Source: Paracyclopina nana
Taxonomy: Eukaryota > Arthropoda > Copepoda > Cyclopoida > Cyclopettidae
Assembly (NCBI GenBank): GCA_019096065.1
Contig: JAGUCH010000008.1
Location: forward strand, 1,679,001-1,743,000
Reading direction: 5' to 3'
DNA length: 64,000 nt
The position numbers and the translations under genes were made by a program. This document shows, piece after piece, positions 31,519 through 45,623 of the stretch (its first letter is position 1; each line of letters opens with the position of its first letter). The notes beneath the pieces are model-generated. The model searched no databases and was not told the DNA's origin. It worked only from the letters and a program-made list of their open reading frames with translations.

Positions 31519-34002
31519 TCTTCTGATAAGCTGCACTTAATATGAATTTTCATATTTATTCTTTTTTTGTCAAGTGAAATAATGGTGGAAGGTAACATTA
31601 CGGTGCATTAAAGCTGACAGTATCTCATATCTCACTGCAGATTCAATGCAATAGTAGCAGCTCGAAGTGGACATGTGGGAATGTGATGGTGGCCACAAAT
31701 CGTACAATTGTTGTCATCTACTTTTTGCCCCCGAGCTACCAAAGTTTTACTGCCTAAAAGAAGGAGCACTCGGTACAGTGGCCTAATATACAGGCAATTT
31801 TTCAGCAATCGACAAAACAGCTTTTCCACTCCAAACTACCATCAATCTTTACTTAGCTGTAATAAATGACAAAAATTCAAAATGGCTACTTTGATTTTTA
31901 TTTAAAAAATCTTCACTATTATTTTTTAGTGGCTTGGCTGATTAAACTCTGGGACATTAAGAACTTGATTTCATCTTTGCTTATAGATTTGGTGCAGAGC
32001 CATAAAAATGCGCGCTTTTACTCACTTTTTCCCACTGTGGCAGTTAGAAAAAGCCTGCTTATCTCGGTCAAATGGCATGAATTGTCAACACTGTTGTGAT
32101 TCCAGTTTTTTGACGATGCATTTCAATTTTTATGGCTTTATTGGATGCTTTTTGGCGGACATTTTGACCCACTTTTGAATGCAACCACAAATGGCAGTTG
32201 AAGGTGAAAAATTAGCTTCCAGTATTTGAGAGTGAAGGCATTATTTGATGAGATGCCATCATGCTTTGATTTCCATGACAATTAACTTTGGAGAAAAGAC
32301 CACTAATAAATAATCAGCCATTAAGCTAAAAGTCATAAAAGAGCCACTTGTGCAGCAATTTTCAATTTAGACAATCGTTTTATTGTGATCAACAGGTCGT
32401 AAGAGTAAGCAAAAGTTCTTTTTCTCATTGTCACAAAAGGCGCCATAAAACTTTATGTGCCACCCCTTTTTTGGCGGGAAAACTATTTATTGTCGTCACC
32501 CCCAAAACGACCCATTAAGGGTCAAATTTAACTGCAGGGGTAATATATGCTGACGCGGCTAAAAAGCGAGTGCAAGCGCCGATTTTTATGAGCCGCCTTC
32601 AATTACCTAAACAAAGATGCAACTCAGTTCGGACCGGTTAAACTGCTTGGCTGAGAACAGCCAAAAGTCGCCAAAATGCACGCGTCAATTTATTCACTAT
32701 TAATTCAATTGATTAGCATGGAATATATTGAGGAAAAGTTTGTTTACTTTGCCTTATTTTGCTGAGTGAAATGAGAAAGCCATTATGGCTTTGCAAAGAT
32801 CAAACTTGATTAAAGCTGGACTTTTTTTGTCCCATTTGCCTCAGTGTGTGTCAAGTTGTCTCAATTGAGATGGATGAGCTGAGGATAAACATTCTTTTTG
32901 CCCTCACTTCACTGTAGTATATTGCAATAGAGTGGAACTTTTTGTCTGTTGTTCAACGGGTTGTCCTTGCTCCCCCCTGATAAAAAATTTACTACTACAA
33001 TACTATTTGAAAAAGGGGGGGACTCAAATTCAGACCCTGAGCCAGACATTGTCTGGCTTTTTGCTGCTGCTCCTGTTGTTGTTCAAGCTCCTTTCGTGTT
33101 CTGAATCCCTGATAGAGACTGCTGCAAAATAACGCCTCTTCTCCTTTGTTTCCAGAGTCCAAAGGGTTAAAATTGACCTGCAGCAACCACCAGTCCACAC
33201 TGGGTTAAACGGGGTGAAAAATCACTTGATTATGCATGCATGAGGAAATTCCTTCACTAAACATCCCAAACTATCACATTTCCCCTTTTTTAGCTGCATA
33301 AAAAGCCATTTTATGAGGATTTTTTTGTTACATGACAATTGTTTATTTAATTATGAAAATTGAAGACTTTTCTAAAATCAAAAAATTAATATATCAACTC
33401 TCAAATTTTTTTAGAGAAAATATTGGAGTTTTCCTCTTTTCCAAAATTGAGACATTTCATCAATGATATTTTAATTTTGAGGACATTTAAGATAAAAATT
33501 TTTTTTGGCATTTTTGCTTTTTTGGCATGTTTGAATTCCAGGAGGTGAAATTTCAGTTTTAGGCAACTTTTTTGCTCAAAAGGGAGCCGAACTCGTCCTA
33601 TTACCGCCCACGTGCTAATAGACAAGCTATGCATAAATAACTACTGTGGCCAAGAAGCTTCAGGTCAATTGATCACATTCAAATTGAGTTTCGGAGAAGC
33701 TGGCCCATAAAAAAGTGGGCTTTTTTTGGCAACGCACTCTTGGCAGCTATGTATGCACACAATGGAGAAAAGGCTGTGAAAATCAGTCATTAATTATCGC
33801 AACTTCATGCATAATTGTTATAACTTCAAGGGTGGGCTCAACTTAGCTCAACTACTGGACAATTAAGGGGCGTGTGATTAAGTTCAACTGGTGAAAAAAC
33901 TACTTTTCAGCACGTTTCAGCCATTTGAGAACGCCCACCAAGAACCAAGGAAAATGCATGCATAACTACTGAAAAATGCCACAATGCAGACAAAAAAAGC
34001 CA

Positions 34003-34802
34003 TTAATGTCGTGTTCATCTACGCGTAAAATATTATTTCTTTGTCATTCAAAAACAAACCATTTTTAAACTTAATTTGTGACACAAAAAACAATAAGCAA
34101 TCAATAATTTATGTTTAGTTTTTTGACGACATTTTCTTTTTTTTGTAAACTTAACGACATTTTCGCAATAATGCACAAAGTAATGAGATTCAATTGCCAC
34201 CTTTTAGCATTGCTGTCAGTACTCAAAACTGATTTTTAAAGGTTAAGTCAAAATGAAGAGTTTCCTCGATTGTTGGCATAGATGAGCAGTGCATTATGAG
34301 ACAAGTTCTTCTTCGCAGGCTTGACTTTGACATATTTTTGTCTTTAAGCAAATAATCATCATGTAGAAGTAGTATGTGCAAAACCACAACATAATGATGC
34401 TGAGTAGGCTACGTGCTGGGAAAATGACAGGAAGCCCCAAATTATAATATTCATGGTACCTCTCCTGCCATTTGTCATCAATTGCACCAAAAAAGTACAT
34501 TCAACAGCAATCTATGAAAATGTTTTCTCTATTGCACATTTTCATTTAATGAGATTGTTCAGTTTTGAGAACTGAACACAAAACTATGAGTTGACAATCG
34601 AATCTCATTACTTTGTCCATACTTGTGAAAATGTCGTTAAATCAAAGCATTACAAACATCGTCAAAATCCATTTGTTATGAGAATTGATTTTGTTTATTT
34701 TTATGAAAAAGTAAGAAATTGGCCAACTAAATAATGAAACTTCAGAGTTAACAAGCAAAAAAAAATTTATGAAAATGACTGTACATGAACAGCACATTAA
34801 GT
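34003..34802. mobile_element. Long inverted-repeat member of the GTAGATGAAC family
   Basis: Outer ends carry the family motif in outward orientation (GTTCATCTA at 34013-34021; GTACATGAACAGCACATTAA at 34786-34805). Subterminal arms 34120-34197 and 34591-34669 are clear inverted copies sharing TTAACGACATTTTC and ACAAAGTAATGAGATTC. A central 8-bp stem (GTTCAGTT/AACTGAAC) lies at 34557-34577. No transposase. Confidence 0.6.
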
Positions 34803-36744
34803 TGATATATAAATAATGAGAGCAGTCTTACAGAAAATCCCTTATTATTTGGAAGTCACGTAGTGCCTTTTTTAATGGCACTTTTGAGATCATCACGAAG
34901 GATCGAAATAAACAACCCAGTATGGGGTAGCCTTTTGTTAAGGTAAAAAAGGGGCAATTTTCTTCTCAAAATTGATTCATGAGAGTACGTGATTTTGAAT
35001 CAGACACAATTAAACCTGTTGCATATCTGGTAGCACTTTCCTATTATTGCGTTAATCCAAAAAGGAAGCATACGAGCTAACTGAACTTTTGCTTGTAAAG
35101 ACCTTTCTTCTTTCCTTTTTTGAGTTCAATTTGACTTACAAACCGATGATAGCAACAGAACATGTGATTATTGACAAGAAATATTAAATATGTTAAATAT
35201 GTTAGTGTTGTTTGAAGAGACATTTTTTTCTCTTTTGAGTTAATGCCCACCTTTTTTATTGTAGCACACTTTTCATGCCATATTGCAACTTGTATTGTTG
35301 AATGGAGGATGCTAAGCCAAGGAGAAAATGTGAAATGTGGCAAATTGCCCAGAACAGTATGATATGTGCTTGTTTTCACGCTTTGATCTATCCACGTCAG
35401 CTAAGGTTTTGCTTGGGCTTTTCTGAATGGAGGAAAATCACAAAAGAAGCCACATTATTCTGGCAAATAATAATAATAATGGCAGCACGTAGGATTACTT
35501 AAAAAGCCATACGCTTCTTGTTCCCCACCAGAAACTTATACGTAAGTTTGAGCAAAATGGCTTTTCAAGCAGATTTATTAAAATTAAGCATTAAAATAAG
35601 TTTTCGTTATAAATTGCGCCTATTCATGCGGGACATCGGTTATTGGTGCTCTTTTATGAAAAGAAAAAGAAAATTATCTAGAATGACGCATACAAACTTT
35701 TAATGAAACCTTGCATGATTTATCAAGGAAAAATTCCATTCGGTACTAATTTCACTGACATGATTCACAAGCAGATTATCACTCCAGCTCCTTTTTGCCC
35801 AAGTGAGATTTTCTGGTGGGGTTTTTCTTGTAAATGTTTTATGAAAAGTGCGTTGCACTTTGCAATGATGAGCTTGCTTCCGCTGCTTTGAATGTGGACA
35901 CCCGCTGTTAATGAGGTAACGAAATAATTCTTTTTCCAGTAGTCGTAGAAAATCCAGTAGAAAGTTTTCCTGATGGAAGATAATTGTGAGATGCACGAAG
36001 GCATTAACCAATGATCTCTACTAATTCCCACGTGAAGAAGATGAAGAAGGAATATGTAAAACGATGATTAGTAAAAGCACGCATAGCCTTAATTGTTGTG
36101 TTTGTTTCTAATGGTGACACTCAGATAAATGAATCCAAATGTGACCACATTTGGTCATGGTGGTGTGACTTGATGCTGATTTCTCAGACTTTTAAAGCAC
36201 TTTTCATCTACATCCAGACTTGATTGTAAATCATCTACATAATTCATTATCGTTAGCAGTTTTATTGACTGAAATTGAATTTATGGGCAATTGATGACTT
36301 AGATGGTTGATTTGGTGAAGCTAATTTAGTAGAAAATTGTTGTATTTATAAAAATGGTAAAAAAAAGTAGATGAACAGGACATTAGTATAGGAAATGATG
36401 TCTGTCACATTTCCAATCTCAAGAAAATTGGTCATGCACAAAATCTGCATGGGAATATGCACATTTTTTCACTTTTCAGCAAGTGGAGAAATTGATGAAT
36501 TTACCACTTGCTGTAGTTGTACTAGTATTTGAATCATTATTCAGGACTGAAAAAGTGAAAAATGGCAGTTTTCTTCTGCTGTACTAATTGTTTTTGTCAA
36601 GGTTGGCAGTTTATCAGGAAAAATGATTAGAATAGTTTGGCATGCATATTATATACATATATACATGAGAAGTAAACTTGCTATCTATCCATAAAATCAG
36701 CTCTTCTGGTCAGTTTGTTCACCATTTATCTGACCACAAGCAGA

Positions 36745-36873
36745 GCACAGTGGGCCTATGGTCATGAAAAAGCCCCACATCCAGAAATTGATGTCACATT
36801 TTTTATCATGGCTATAGTACATGGTAGATGGGTTTCATTTGTGTGATTTTACACACAATTTTCCCCACTGTGC
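36745..36873. mobile_element. Mini inverted-repeat element, GCACAGTGGG ends
   Basis: 129 bp bounded by GCACAGTGGG (36745-36754) and CCCCACTGTGC (36863-36873). Non-coding interior. Confidence 0.45.
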
Positions 36874-39800
36874 ACAGGATCAGGGCACGATATGGCGAAC
36901 AGCAAGAAACTGATAGATTGAACTGGCATGCAAAGTGGGTATATAGACAAGAAGAAGGCCTGTCTTTTCCCCCACTGTAATTCATTTAGCTGAAACTAGA
37001 GCTAATCATGAGAGAAGATAATTGATGTACGCAAAGGAAATCACATCTTGTTATTGTTTCATTTGGCTTAAAAACCCTCACAGAAAATCACACTTGAAAA
37101 CAGAGGAACTCGAGATGAAAACCCATTGAAGAAAGATTCATTCAAATTCACACCAAATGGTATTTTTTCATAGAAAATCATTTCCATTCCATGAATCGCC
37201 AATTTCAAAAACGTTTCATGTTATGCATATACTTTTGTCTGGCACTGATATATTTTTTATGTTGAACGCATATTCACTTTGTAAGCATGAAATAAGGCGT
37301 AAAATAGCTTTTAATTAGTTTGAATCTGCTGTGGAAGCCATTTTGCCAAGACTTAAAAGTAAGGCCCATGCCAGCCAATAAAATCTGATTTGCAGTGTAT
37401 GCAAGCATGCATACAGTATGGACGGCAATGCTTTTAAGATTGATCGAATATCAAGATTGGAAGAAGATTGGAATGGCAGATATGCTGCTGCTGGATGTGT
37501 ACAGTATTCCCAAGATTGTGGCGTTGTGATACTGCATAATCGCATGGATTTTGACCATTTTTTTCCCTACTCATAACTGTTTTTGTCTTTGCTCCAGTCA
37601 TTTTTTGTCTCTCAGTTCAAAAAATGTGAAAAATATATAATTTCTGTCCATAAAAACATGTTTCTGCCAGAGAGTGCTTTACTTTGCCAAAGTGTATAAA
37701 ATGTGGAATTTTGTCAAAAAAGCACAGTTTTTGGAGAAAAAGTATTATTTTTGGCAAACAAGCACTATTTTATGTTCTGTTTTGGGCAAAAAGTGGCACA
37801 AAAGTACGTCATATTGTAAAAGCTGTGATTAGCTATGGAAAAAAATCATCAATAAATATGTAAGTAAGTGCAACAAGGTGCTTCTGCTACACTCGGGAAT
37901 TTCCAATAATGACTGCCTTTGCACTATAGGGCTCCGAAAATGCTGGATTTGATCATTAGGGCGGAATAGTGTTGTTATGGTGTAATTACGCAAGAAGATT
38001 ACATGAATTTTACCGCCTAGTCTGCCGCTATATGGAAAAATAGCTAGGAGCAAAATCACTTTAAAATAGCAACAAAAAGGCTTTTTGATCATGGACAATT
38101 TGCACTAACAAGCTTTCGACAAGTTCTTGCAAGATTTGCTCGAAGCACAATGTCAATGTTGCATTGGACAAAAAATGCCAAGTGATAAAGAGCTGCACTG
38201 AGTACAAGCGATAATATTACATAGTAAAGAGAAACTGGCGCTTAATATTAGATTCTTGATTTTCATGGCATGTTCAACGAGACAAAAGGTGATTTCATCT
38301 GACAACAAGAAGGAAACTGGGATTTTTCGACTTCTTTTTGACACAGATGTCAATCTCTGATCATCATCTCAGTTTAAGGCTTCTTTTCAGTTGAGAAACC
38401 CTCATTATTATCAGCTCCTTCTCACCACCTTTCGTTACAAACACACCACTTTTTGTAGACCAAGGCTCAGTCTTTCAATGGGTTTAAATAGTACTAGCAC
38501 AAGGTTACTGAAAACCTTAAGATAGAAGCCCTTCTAAGTTAATTACAAAAAATGTATGCAATATTAAGGTTTACAGCAATCTTGAAGGGTCACAATGAAA
38601 AACCCATCAGCATACTAAGCTTTTATAGGGACCACCCACCAATTTAACCAGTAGGAGATTTCAACGAGTGGTGTTTTCTAGGGAAAAACACTGGCTTTTA
38701 GGCAAGGTTTCATTTCCTCAAAGCTGCATGAGTCTTGATTAATGAGATTTGACCATTGCTGTCGATAAACTACTGGATAATTAGAAGTTACAATCTGCAG
38801 CCACAACCTGAAAAATACAGAGTGTCTCTAAATTATGCCGATACGTTTAAACATGATTTCGTATCACTAAGGTTTCGTGCAGTTTTTTTCCACTTGGCAC
38901 TTTTCGACCCACTCCAATTTGTAATTGCGCATCAAGCAAATGAGACTTGAACTTGTCGAAAGCAAATTAGTAATGATTATTTATGGATGGCAAGCAATAT
39001 GAACAGCGATTATTTATAACCTTGAAATTACCAAGCTAGGGTAATTTAGTAACAATTGGAGTAATTTCAGCCATTTTAGACACACTGTGTCAATTGGTGT
39101 AAAAGCTTTTCTCCCTATGGAGCTGTGCATAATTTGAAGACTCGAATGAAAAAGCTCCTGCGGTGACGAATTGCTCCTCATTTTGTGCGAAAATCACAAA
39201 GAGAAATTAATTAATTTCTCCCAAAAGGAAGAAAAACAGGAACACTATCAATGAAAATCAGCAGGGTGGATTATGTTCCTTCTGCCTTGAAATATTGCGA
39301 AGAATAAGAAAAAAAACTCTGCTGTAGGTCTTTCAATAATTGTTTATAAAAGGTTTTCTCACTACACAACGTTTTGGGGTTAAAAAAGCTGCTAAATTGG
39401 AAGGTTTGGGTGAGTTTGGCTCCTTCCACAATTGTCTTCTTTGGTGGCATCATCCCTTGGAAGAAGAATGCAGCTATCGAGATGTCAGATAGACATCTGT
39501 GGTCGTGGTAACAACTGGAAAAAGAAGGGCTTATAACCAATGATGAGGAGGATCATCTCATCGCGTGTTGATGCCTCATTTTCAGAGCCAAAAGAAATGC
39601 CCTCCTATAACCAGATGATCACTAACGGAAATCAGAATAAAACCTGTCAAATGACGGAAAAGAAGGAGTCGTTATTTATACCACAATTTTTTTGACTTTT
39701 TTCCAAATTCAACTGCTCAAGTTTTTCAATCCTGCTCATTCATATCTGATTGGCACTGCTTTGCAGTTTGAGAAATCTTGATGGAAATGATGTTAGCTTT

Positions 39801-41046
39801 GATTAATAGCGATGTTTTAATTAATTGATGAATATGAATAAATTAGATGATTGTAGCTTTAGCTACAACTTTGAAATGGACTTAAAAGTGTACATTACTT
39901 ATGATATGTATTAGTGCGGCAAGGTAAATACTCTGCATTGATTATAATTTTTACTGCACAAGAATGAAAGTGATGCAAGTGAAAAATGCTTGCCTTGACT
40001 AATAACAAACCAGCTACTTTTAGCATAATTTATGCCCTGCTCTCACTCATGCATCATGGACAGTTTAAATTAGTTGCTAAACCTTGGCATTTAAGGGAAG
40101 CCTTTGAACTGCATTTCATATTAAAAAAATAATAATAGCAAGTTCAACTCAGGGATTCAAAAATCTCACTTTGATGCAGTAAAAATTAAAACAGGAGCAG
40201 TTTTGGAACATGAGTCATCGCAATCTCTAATTAAAGTATCGTTAAACTTGTTGTCGCTTTAAAATAAAGATTGATTCCATGATGATTTGTGAAACTTCAA
40301 TGCAGGGCCAATAAGCAACGGATGTTCAAGATGTCAAAACCTGAGCAGTTGCCCTTGAAAAAAAGCCAAAAAAAGGGTCTGTCTACAATCGTCATGTCAG
40401 CTAGGACCTATAAATGCTATCTGTCCTCCTCCTATTCAATCTGGGTCTTGCATGCAATATAAGCCCTAAAAAAGAGGCTCAAATAATCTGACTGACCCTC
40501 CACTTTTCAAGTAAGACGGAGGCTCTAACCAAGACTTTGTTGTTACACAGGAATACACTATAATAACCCTTTTTGACCATCATTTTTTTGCTACCTTGCA
40601 AATCTGTCATGGTAATCACAGATAGCCAAAAAGTGTATTCATATCAGCAAAAAATGGACATTCCCACCGGCCATCAACGTTGAGCAGCAAGAATTCATAG
40701 AGTTCAACTACGCATGATAAAAACTGCATAGAGTTCTAAGGACTTTTTTTTCAGTCTTGTTCCTCCTTTTTGACAAAATGCAAGTGCACCAATAAATTCT
40801 CCGCGAAATGGCCATGCAATAAAGGGGTTGTTGCTGTTAAATACAGCCTTTTTTGGGTAGTTTTCAACCTTGAACTCCTTTTTTGATATGAAGTTTTGTC
40901 ATCATCAATGGCATTTGGGGGAAAATGTGGTTTTAGCTCAACAAACCATTTGTGGTTTCCTTGTGAAAAAAAAATGGATTGGCAAAGCCATTTTATTCAT
41001 GGTTGACAATATATAAAGCCGTATCCGTTAAGAACAAATATGAATT

Positions 41047-41118
41047 GGCTCGTTGGTCTAGGGGTATGATTCTCGCTTAGGGTGCGAGAGGTCCCGGGTT
41101 CAAATCCCGGACGAGCCC
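41047..41118 (+). tRNA. tRNA-Pro (anticodon AGG), second identical copy
   Basis: Identical over 72 nt to the minus-strand gene at 26818-26889. A T5 run at 41122-41126 is the likely terminator. Both copies are preceded by GA(A)TTGGCTCG, so a few upstream bases are shared. Confidence 0.97.
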
Positions 41119-41618
41119 AACTTTTTCTCAGTCAATTTGAACATTTCTGTATTTTTCTATTTTGTTGAAGCCTTTTAAGAGACATGATCGAATATAGGTT
41201 AAAACCACAACATTTGCCAAAGTTCAAAGGTGTCAAGTCCTTGGCACGTTTCGAATTTGGAAATTAGCCCAAATGGTCTCATCGGATATGGTACAAATGT
41301 GATTACAGCTGATGTGCCAACTTTTACCAAATATCCGGTAGCCCCAAAATATAAAGTTGCGCAAGATGAATGCCTTCTTGGCAATAATATGAAAAGTAAT
41401 AATGATGTCTTCCTTCCTCTCATATTTATGATATGATATGCGCAAAGAAGCAGACGCCCACTTTTCACTCACTTTTTAGGCCTTTTAATTAAAGTGGCGC
41501 TGAGATACTCAGCCCCAAAAGTGTTTTTCAGGCTATCACCGATAAAAGACACCCACCAAAGTGTTCCGTGGGCTCAATTCCAACTTGGACGCCATTTGAG
41601 CAAAAACTGTGAAAATAA

Positions 41619-41771
41619 TTTTTTTGACATTTTTTGGCATTTTTCAGCCTGACTACAAATCTGCACGAGAGTCATCACATGGTTTCCTATGAAGCACTTT
41701 TGTAGCATCCATGTGGTGATCTTTGCGCAGATTTGCAACTCAAGCAGAAAATGTCATAAAAAGTCAAAAAA
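41619..41771. repeat. Long hairpin (inverted repeat, 26-nt loop)
   Basis: Core arms 41656-41682 and 41709-41735 match at 21 of 27 positions, and all six differences are transitions, so 25 of 27 could pair in RNA when G-U is allowed (plus-strand reading). Looser pairing extends outward through AAAATGTC and TTTTGACTTTTT to the ends. It could be a decayed MITE or a transcribed hairpin. Confidence 0.6.
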
Positions 41772-44700
41772 GTGCAAACAGGTTTTTATGTTTGGGCTAC
41801 GGCGCTTAACAGTTTTGCAGATTTCGAAATGACGACAGCCCAGCCGATGAAACTTGCTAAGCTAATGATACGAGGTGAATAGCAGCGAGCTGGGTGGCCA
41901 GCCATCATTATAATGCGATGGTGGCCATCATGTCACTACTGCTCCATTTCAGCATATGTGAAGCAGCAAGCTTAGCTCCATTTTACCAAAGGGTGGTGTG
42001 TTGTGGTGCTGACCATTACCTTTAATACTTGATCCACCCTGAATTCAGACGTTTATGAACCTACAAAACTTACCAAACCATAACTGTAAGTCATGAAAAG
42101 GTCTCTCAAAAAGCTGTGGCCTCATCTAATTGGAACCCCTTGTCCAAAAAAGATTTGGATAGGTTATCTTCATTGATAAGTGAAATAAAGTTGGCATGCA
42201 CTGAGCAGAGTGTGACTTTTGGAGGATTTCAAGAAATATTACTTAACTTTAACAAGCAAAGGGTCTGGCTATGAAATGGGCATACAGTATTGGTCACCGT
42301 ATTCTAATACGCTTAGAGTTTGTAATAGCAGTCTGGGTCAATCAGAAGCTGGTTTTTATATTCATCAATTAAGAAGTCAAACACAGCCCAGTCATTAAAG
42401 TAGCAGCAGCCATAAATGGCTACAGTAAACTAGGAGGGTAGGGATGTTGGAAAAATAAGGGCAGCTGACGTCTAATTCACCAACTATCATGAATTTAACC
42501 ATCACAAAATTCAACATGATTCAAAAAACAATGAACAAATAAAGCATTATCTACATTTCATGTGTGTGACAAAAGCTTGGTGAAGGAAAACAAGCATTGC
42601 TAAAATCTGCATTGAATCATCCTTCTCTTAATTCATACCAAGTTTGGTACACTTTGAAAAAATGCCACATTCTTTCACTACAAGGATGATGATGATGGCT
42701 TAATTCCTGGTCAATTTTTGCTGACATCCATTTGGGTGACCACAAGGTTCTTATCAAAGAAGTTCTTCTCTTCCTTTTTGGACCCTCGTTAATTCAACCA
42801 TCATCATTATTATCATATCGGCGTGTGTGTGTGTGGAGCAAAATTCCTCAGAAATGAGCCGATGATTTATGCAACATTATGTAGCCCGAATTCCTCTAGT
42901 TGGAGGTTGTGTAGTAGTAGTGGCCAAACTCGATTTCCAGTGCGAATTTATGATGTCCAGACATGCACACAGCCCAAAGTCATTTGCAATTTAATCCCAT
43001 GATTTCTGGCCCAAACTGAGCCTTAGTATACTCAATCAAGTGGATTACATAAAAATACCAAACACTAAAGAACAAGCTCTGTTGTAATTAGTGCAAAAAG
43101 TATTTCATCAAAAGTTAGGTTGTGTGGCTGTTAACTCCAGAAGAGAAGTGCATGGTTAAGCCTTCTCTTTTGGGGTTGCGCATTAGGCAGAAAAGTGCTA
43201 CCAGATCCTCCCATCAGATGCATTATTCAACTTAATCTTCTTTCAAATGAGTTTGACCTGGTAAGAGACTTTTTAGTGCGGTGGCAGCTGTCTTGTTCAA
43301 ATCCACCTTTTAGCTTAATTATTCCTGTTAATGATGTTGTAACCTTCTTAAAGTGGCCAGCTTTTGACCTTTTTTATTGTGGATTCCAAAATTAAAATGG
43401 TAGGAATTGAGAGAAGGGGCCCAAAAGTGAGAGATGATTTGGATGATGATACAGAAGTGGTGAAAATCCAGGTAGAATAATGCTAATGGGCGGTCTCTCA
43501 TAAAAAGAGTGCGAATAAAAAACTCATGTTCAGCACAGTGAGGGGGGCGTGTGCAAGATCCCTCATAATAATAATGAGATGATGGGAAAAAATCCAGCTA
43601 CTTGATCAGCTAGCAAGTCAATTGACGCAGGTTTTCAGCCAAAAAAATTAGAACTTTTATAAATGTCTGTATACTTATTTAAAAGGAAAATCAAGTAAAA
43701 TTCTTTTAATAACAGTTATTCCCAAATTGGATGAATTTTGCAAAACTCAAGTTTGATCATTCATAGATGAACGGGGCATTATAAAAGTGTGTGGTCAGTT
43801 TGTGCATTGTCTTTCAGACTCGTTGCCAAAAGTAAAGTGTATAGCAAGTAGCAGTGTGGGCGGACAGTGAGCTGCTTACCCATATGAATGCAAATGCTGG
43901 CATGCACATTTGACTTTCACATTTGAGCCAGCTGACCCAATAAAAATGAGATTGTGTTGGGGGGGTCCCAATTTGTAGTTTGCGGTATAGAATTAGATTT
44001 GGAGGCATAAATGTCAGTCAAAAGAAGGTGTGCTCGTTAGCATGCATTAAACAGCACGATAGATTGATTTATGCATGCCCTCACACGAATTTTTATTCTA
44101 AATCATTATGCAAGCTCGGGCTTCTCAAATTGAATTTTACATTCTTGAGATTCCCATTATCATGCCGTTCAATCTTGCTGAAGCGAGCAAGGATCTCTTT
44201 AATATACCGAATCAAATAAGTTGTTAAAAACTGTTTTGACCCACTCGGAAATTGAGCAGAGCACCAAAATCCTTGTGGTAGTTTTTCAACCTTGCCAACT
44301 TGACCGACTAAAGCTTTTCTTTACATACTTGTCGTCAGCTTTAGCTAAACGGAGGTAGCGTTCAAATAATAACTGATTGATAACCTCACTTAGGTACATG
44401 ATCTTAAGGCAACAACAATTGTTAAGTAACTAACAAAAAAAGCCTTGACCTGAATTAAAAAAGGCTGATTTTTCAACGCTTCTAGAGTGATAAGTTTCTC
44501 AGTATCGCTATAGCATTAACATTACATAAAAGTTGTCGACAAGTGTGTACTAAAAAACTTGATAATGCTTAGTTGTGATTATCGAAAAACTTCCAGAAGG
44601 ACTTTGTCACTGACAACAATTTTCAAATCTTCCAAAACAGCTTTTAACAACCGATTTGATTAGCTAAAATGTTAAAAAAGCGTAAGGAATCTTGAAAAAT

Positions 44701-45623
44701 AGAAGGAGCTAGTGACATGCACAAATGAGAAAGAAGCTGCTGGCTAAGTGTAATAAGTTTTGCCTTGATATTCATGGGTAAGTTGGAATCAATAAGCACC
44801 TTGCTGAGCCAATGAAGTCAAAACTTTTCAGTCTTCTTCAGTCTATGGAATCCCTGTGGAGCTGAAGGAAATCGAAATACTACTACTACTGAAGATTTAT
44901 CACCATCACTTTATAATGCTGGAAAAATTTCACGATTAAAATGCAGTCACAACATGTAAAGTAACTTTTTAGGCTCGTGATCTCAGCAGGAGCAGCAAAG
45001 AGATGAGTGTCGATCAATCTCAGGCACAAATAGGCAAAACTTAGCAGGGAATCAAAATATTGATTACAAACCTAATTAGCTTTTCGATCTCCAAAAGGAA
45101 AACAGACCTTTTTTGACCCACTTTTATTTTCTGCCAATCAATGCCCTACCACTGAGTCCAATTAATTTCTTGCCAATACAATTTCCTACTTTTGGACTGA
45201 CATCCAGGAAAATTGGGCTGGAAAGTTGTGCCTGAAATTGGGCTTAATTGAGAAACATGCTAGATAGAATTATATGTTGTGCTACTCTCAATATTCACAA
45301 CAACAGCTGACAAGCCTGAAATTTACTTGAGCTTGACATCTTTTCACCTTCATCACTTTTTGATGGAATTGGACAGGCAGGAAACTAAACATTTGGAGCC
45401 CTTCAAAAAAAATCCCCCCAACAAAAAAATCACAATTTTTCAAACTCAAAATTTACTTGATGACTAACTACACATTTTGGAAAAAAGTAATTTAAGCTTC
45501 TCATGAAATTAATTGAACTAATTTTGAATGAGTTTTTGTGCAACAAGTTTCTGTTTTGTTATTTTTGTCAACAAAACCTTTCGAATATTCGGTAAACAAA
45601 TGACTGAAATGAGCAGTTTCGTT

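Larger units (their letters stand above)
31519..41046. other. Gene-poor stretch between tRNA-Leu and tRNA-Pro
   Basis: No coding signal. Contains the 34003-34802 element, a likely short family pair at 36196-36386 (TTTTCATCTACATCC and GTAGATGAACAGGACATTA), the mini element 36745-36873 and a loose minisatellite 37660-37800. About 32440-32700 is locally richer in G+C and CpG than its surroundings and could be conserved regulatory DNA. Confidence 0.55.
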
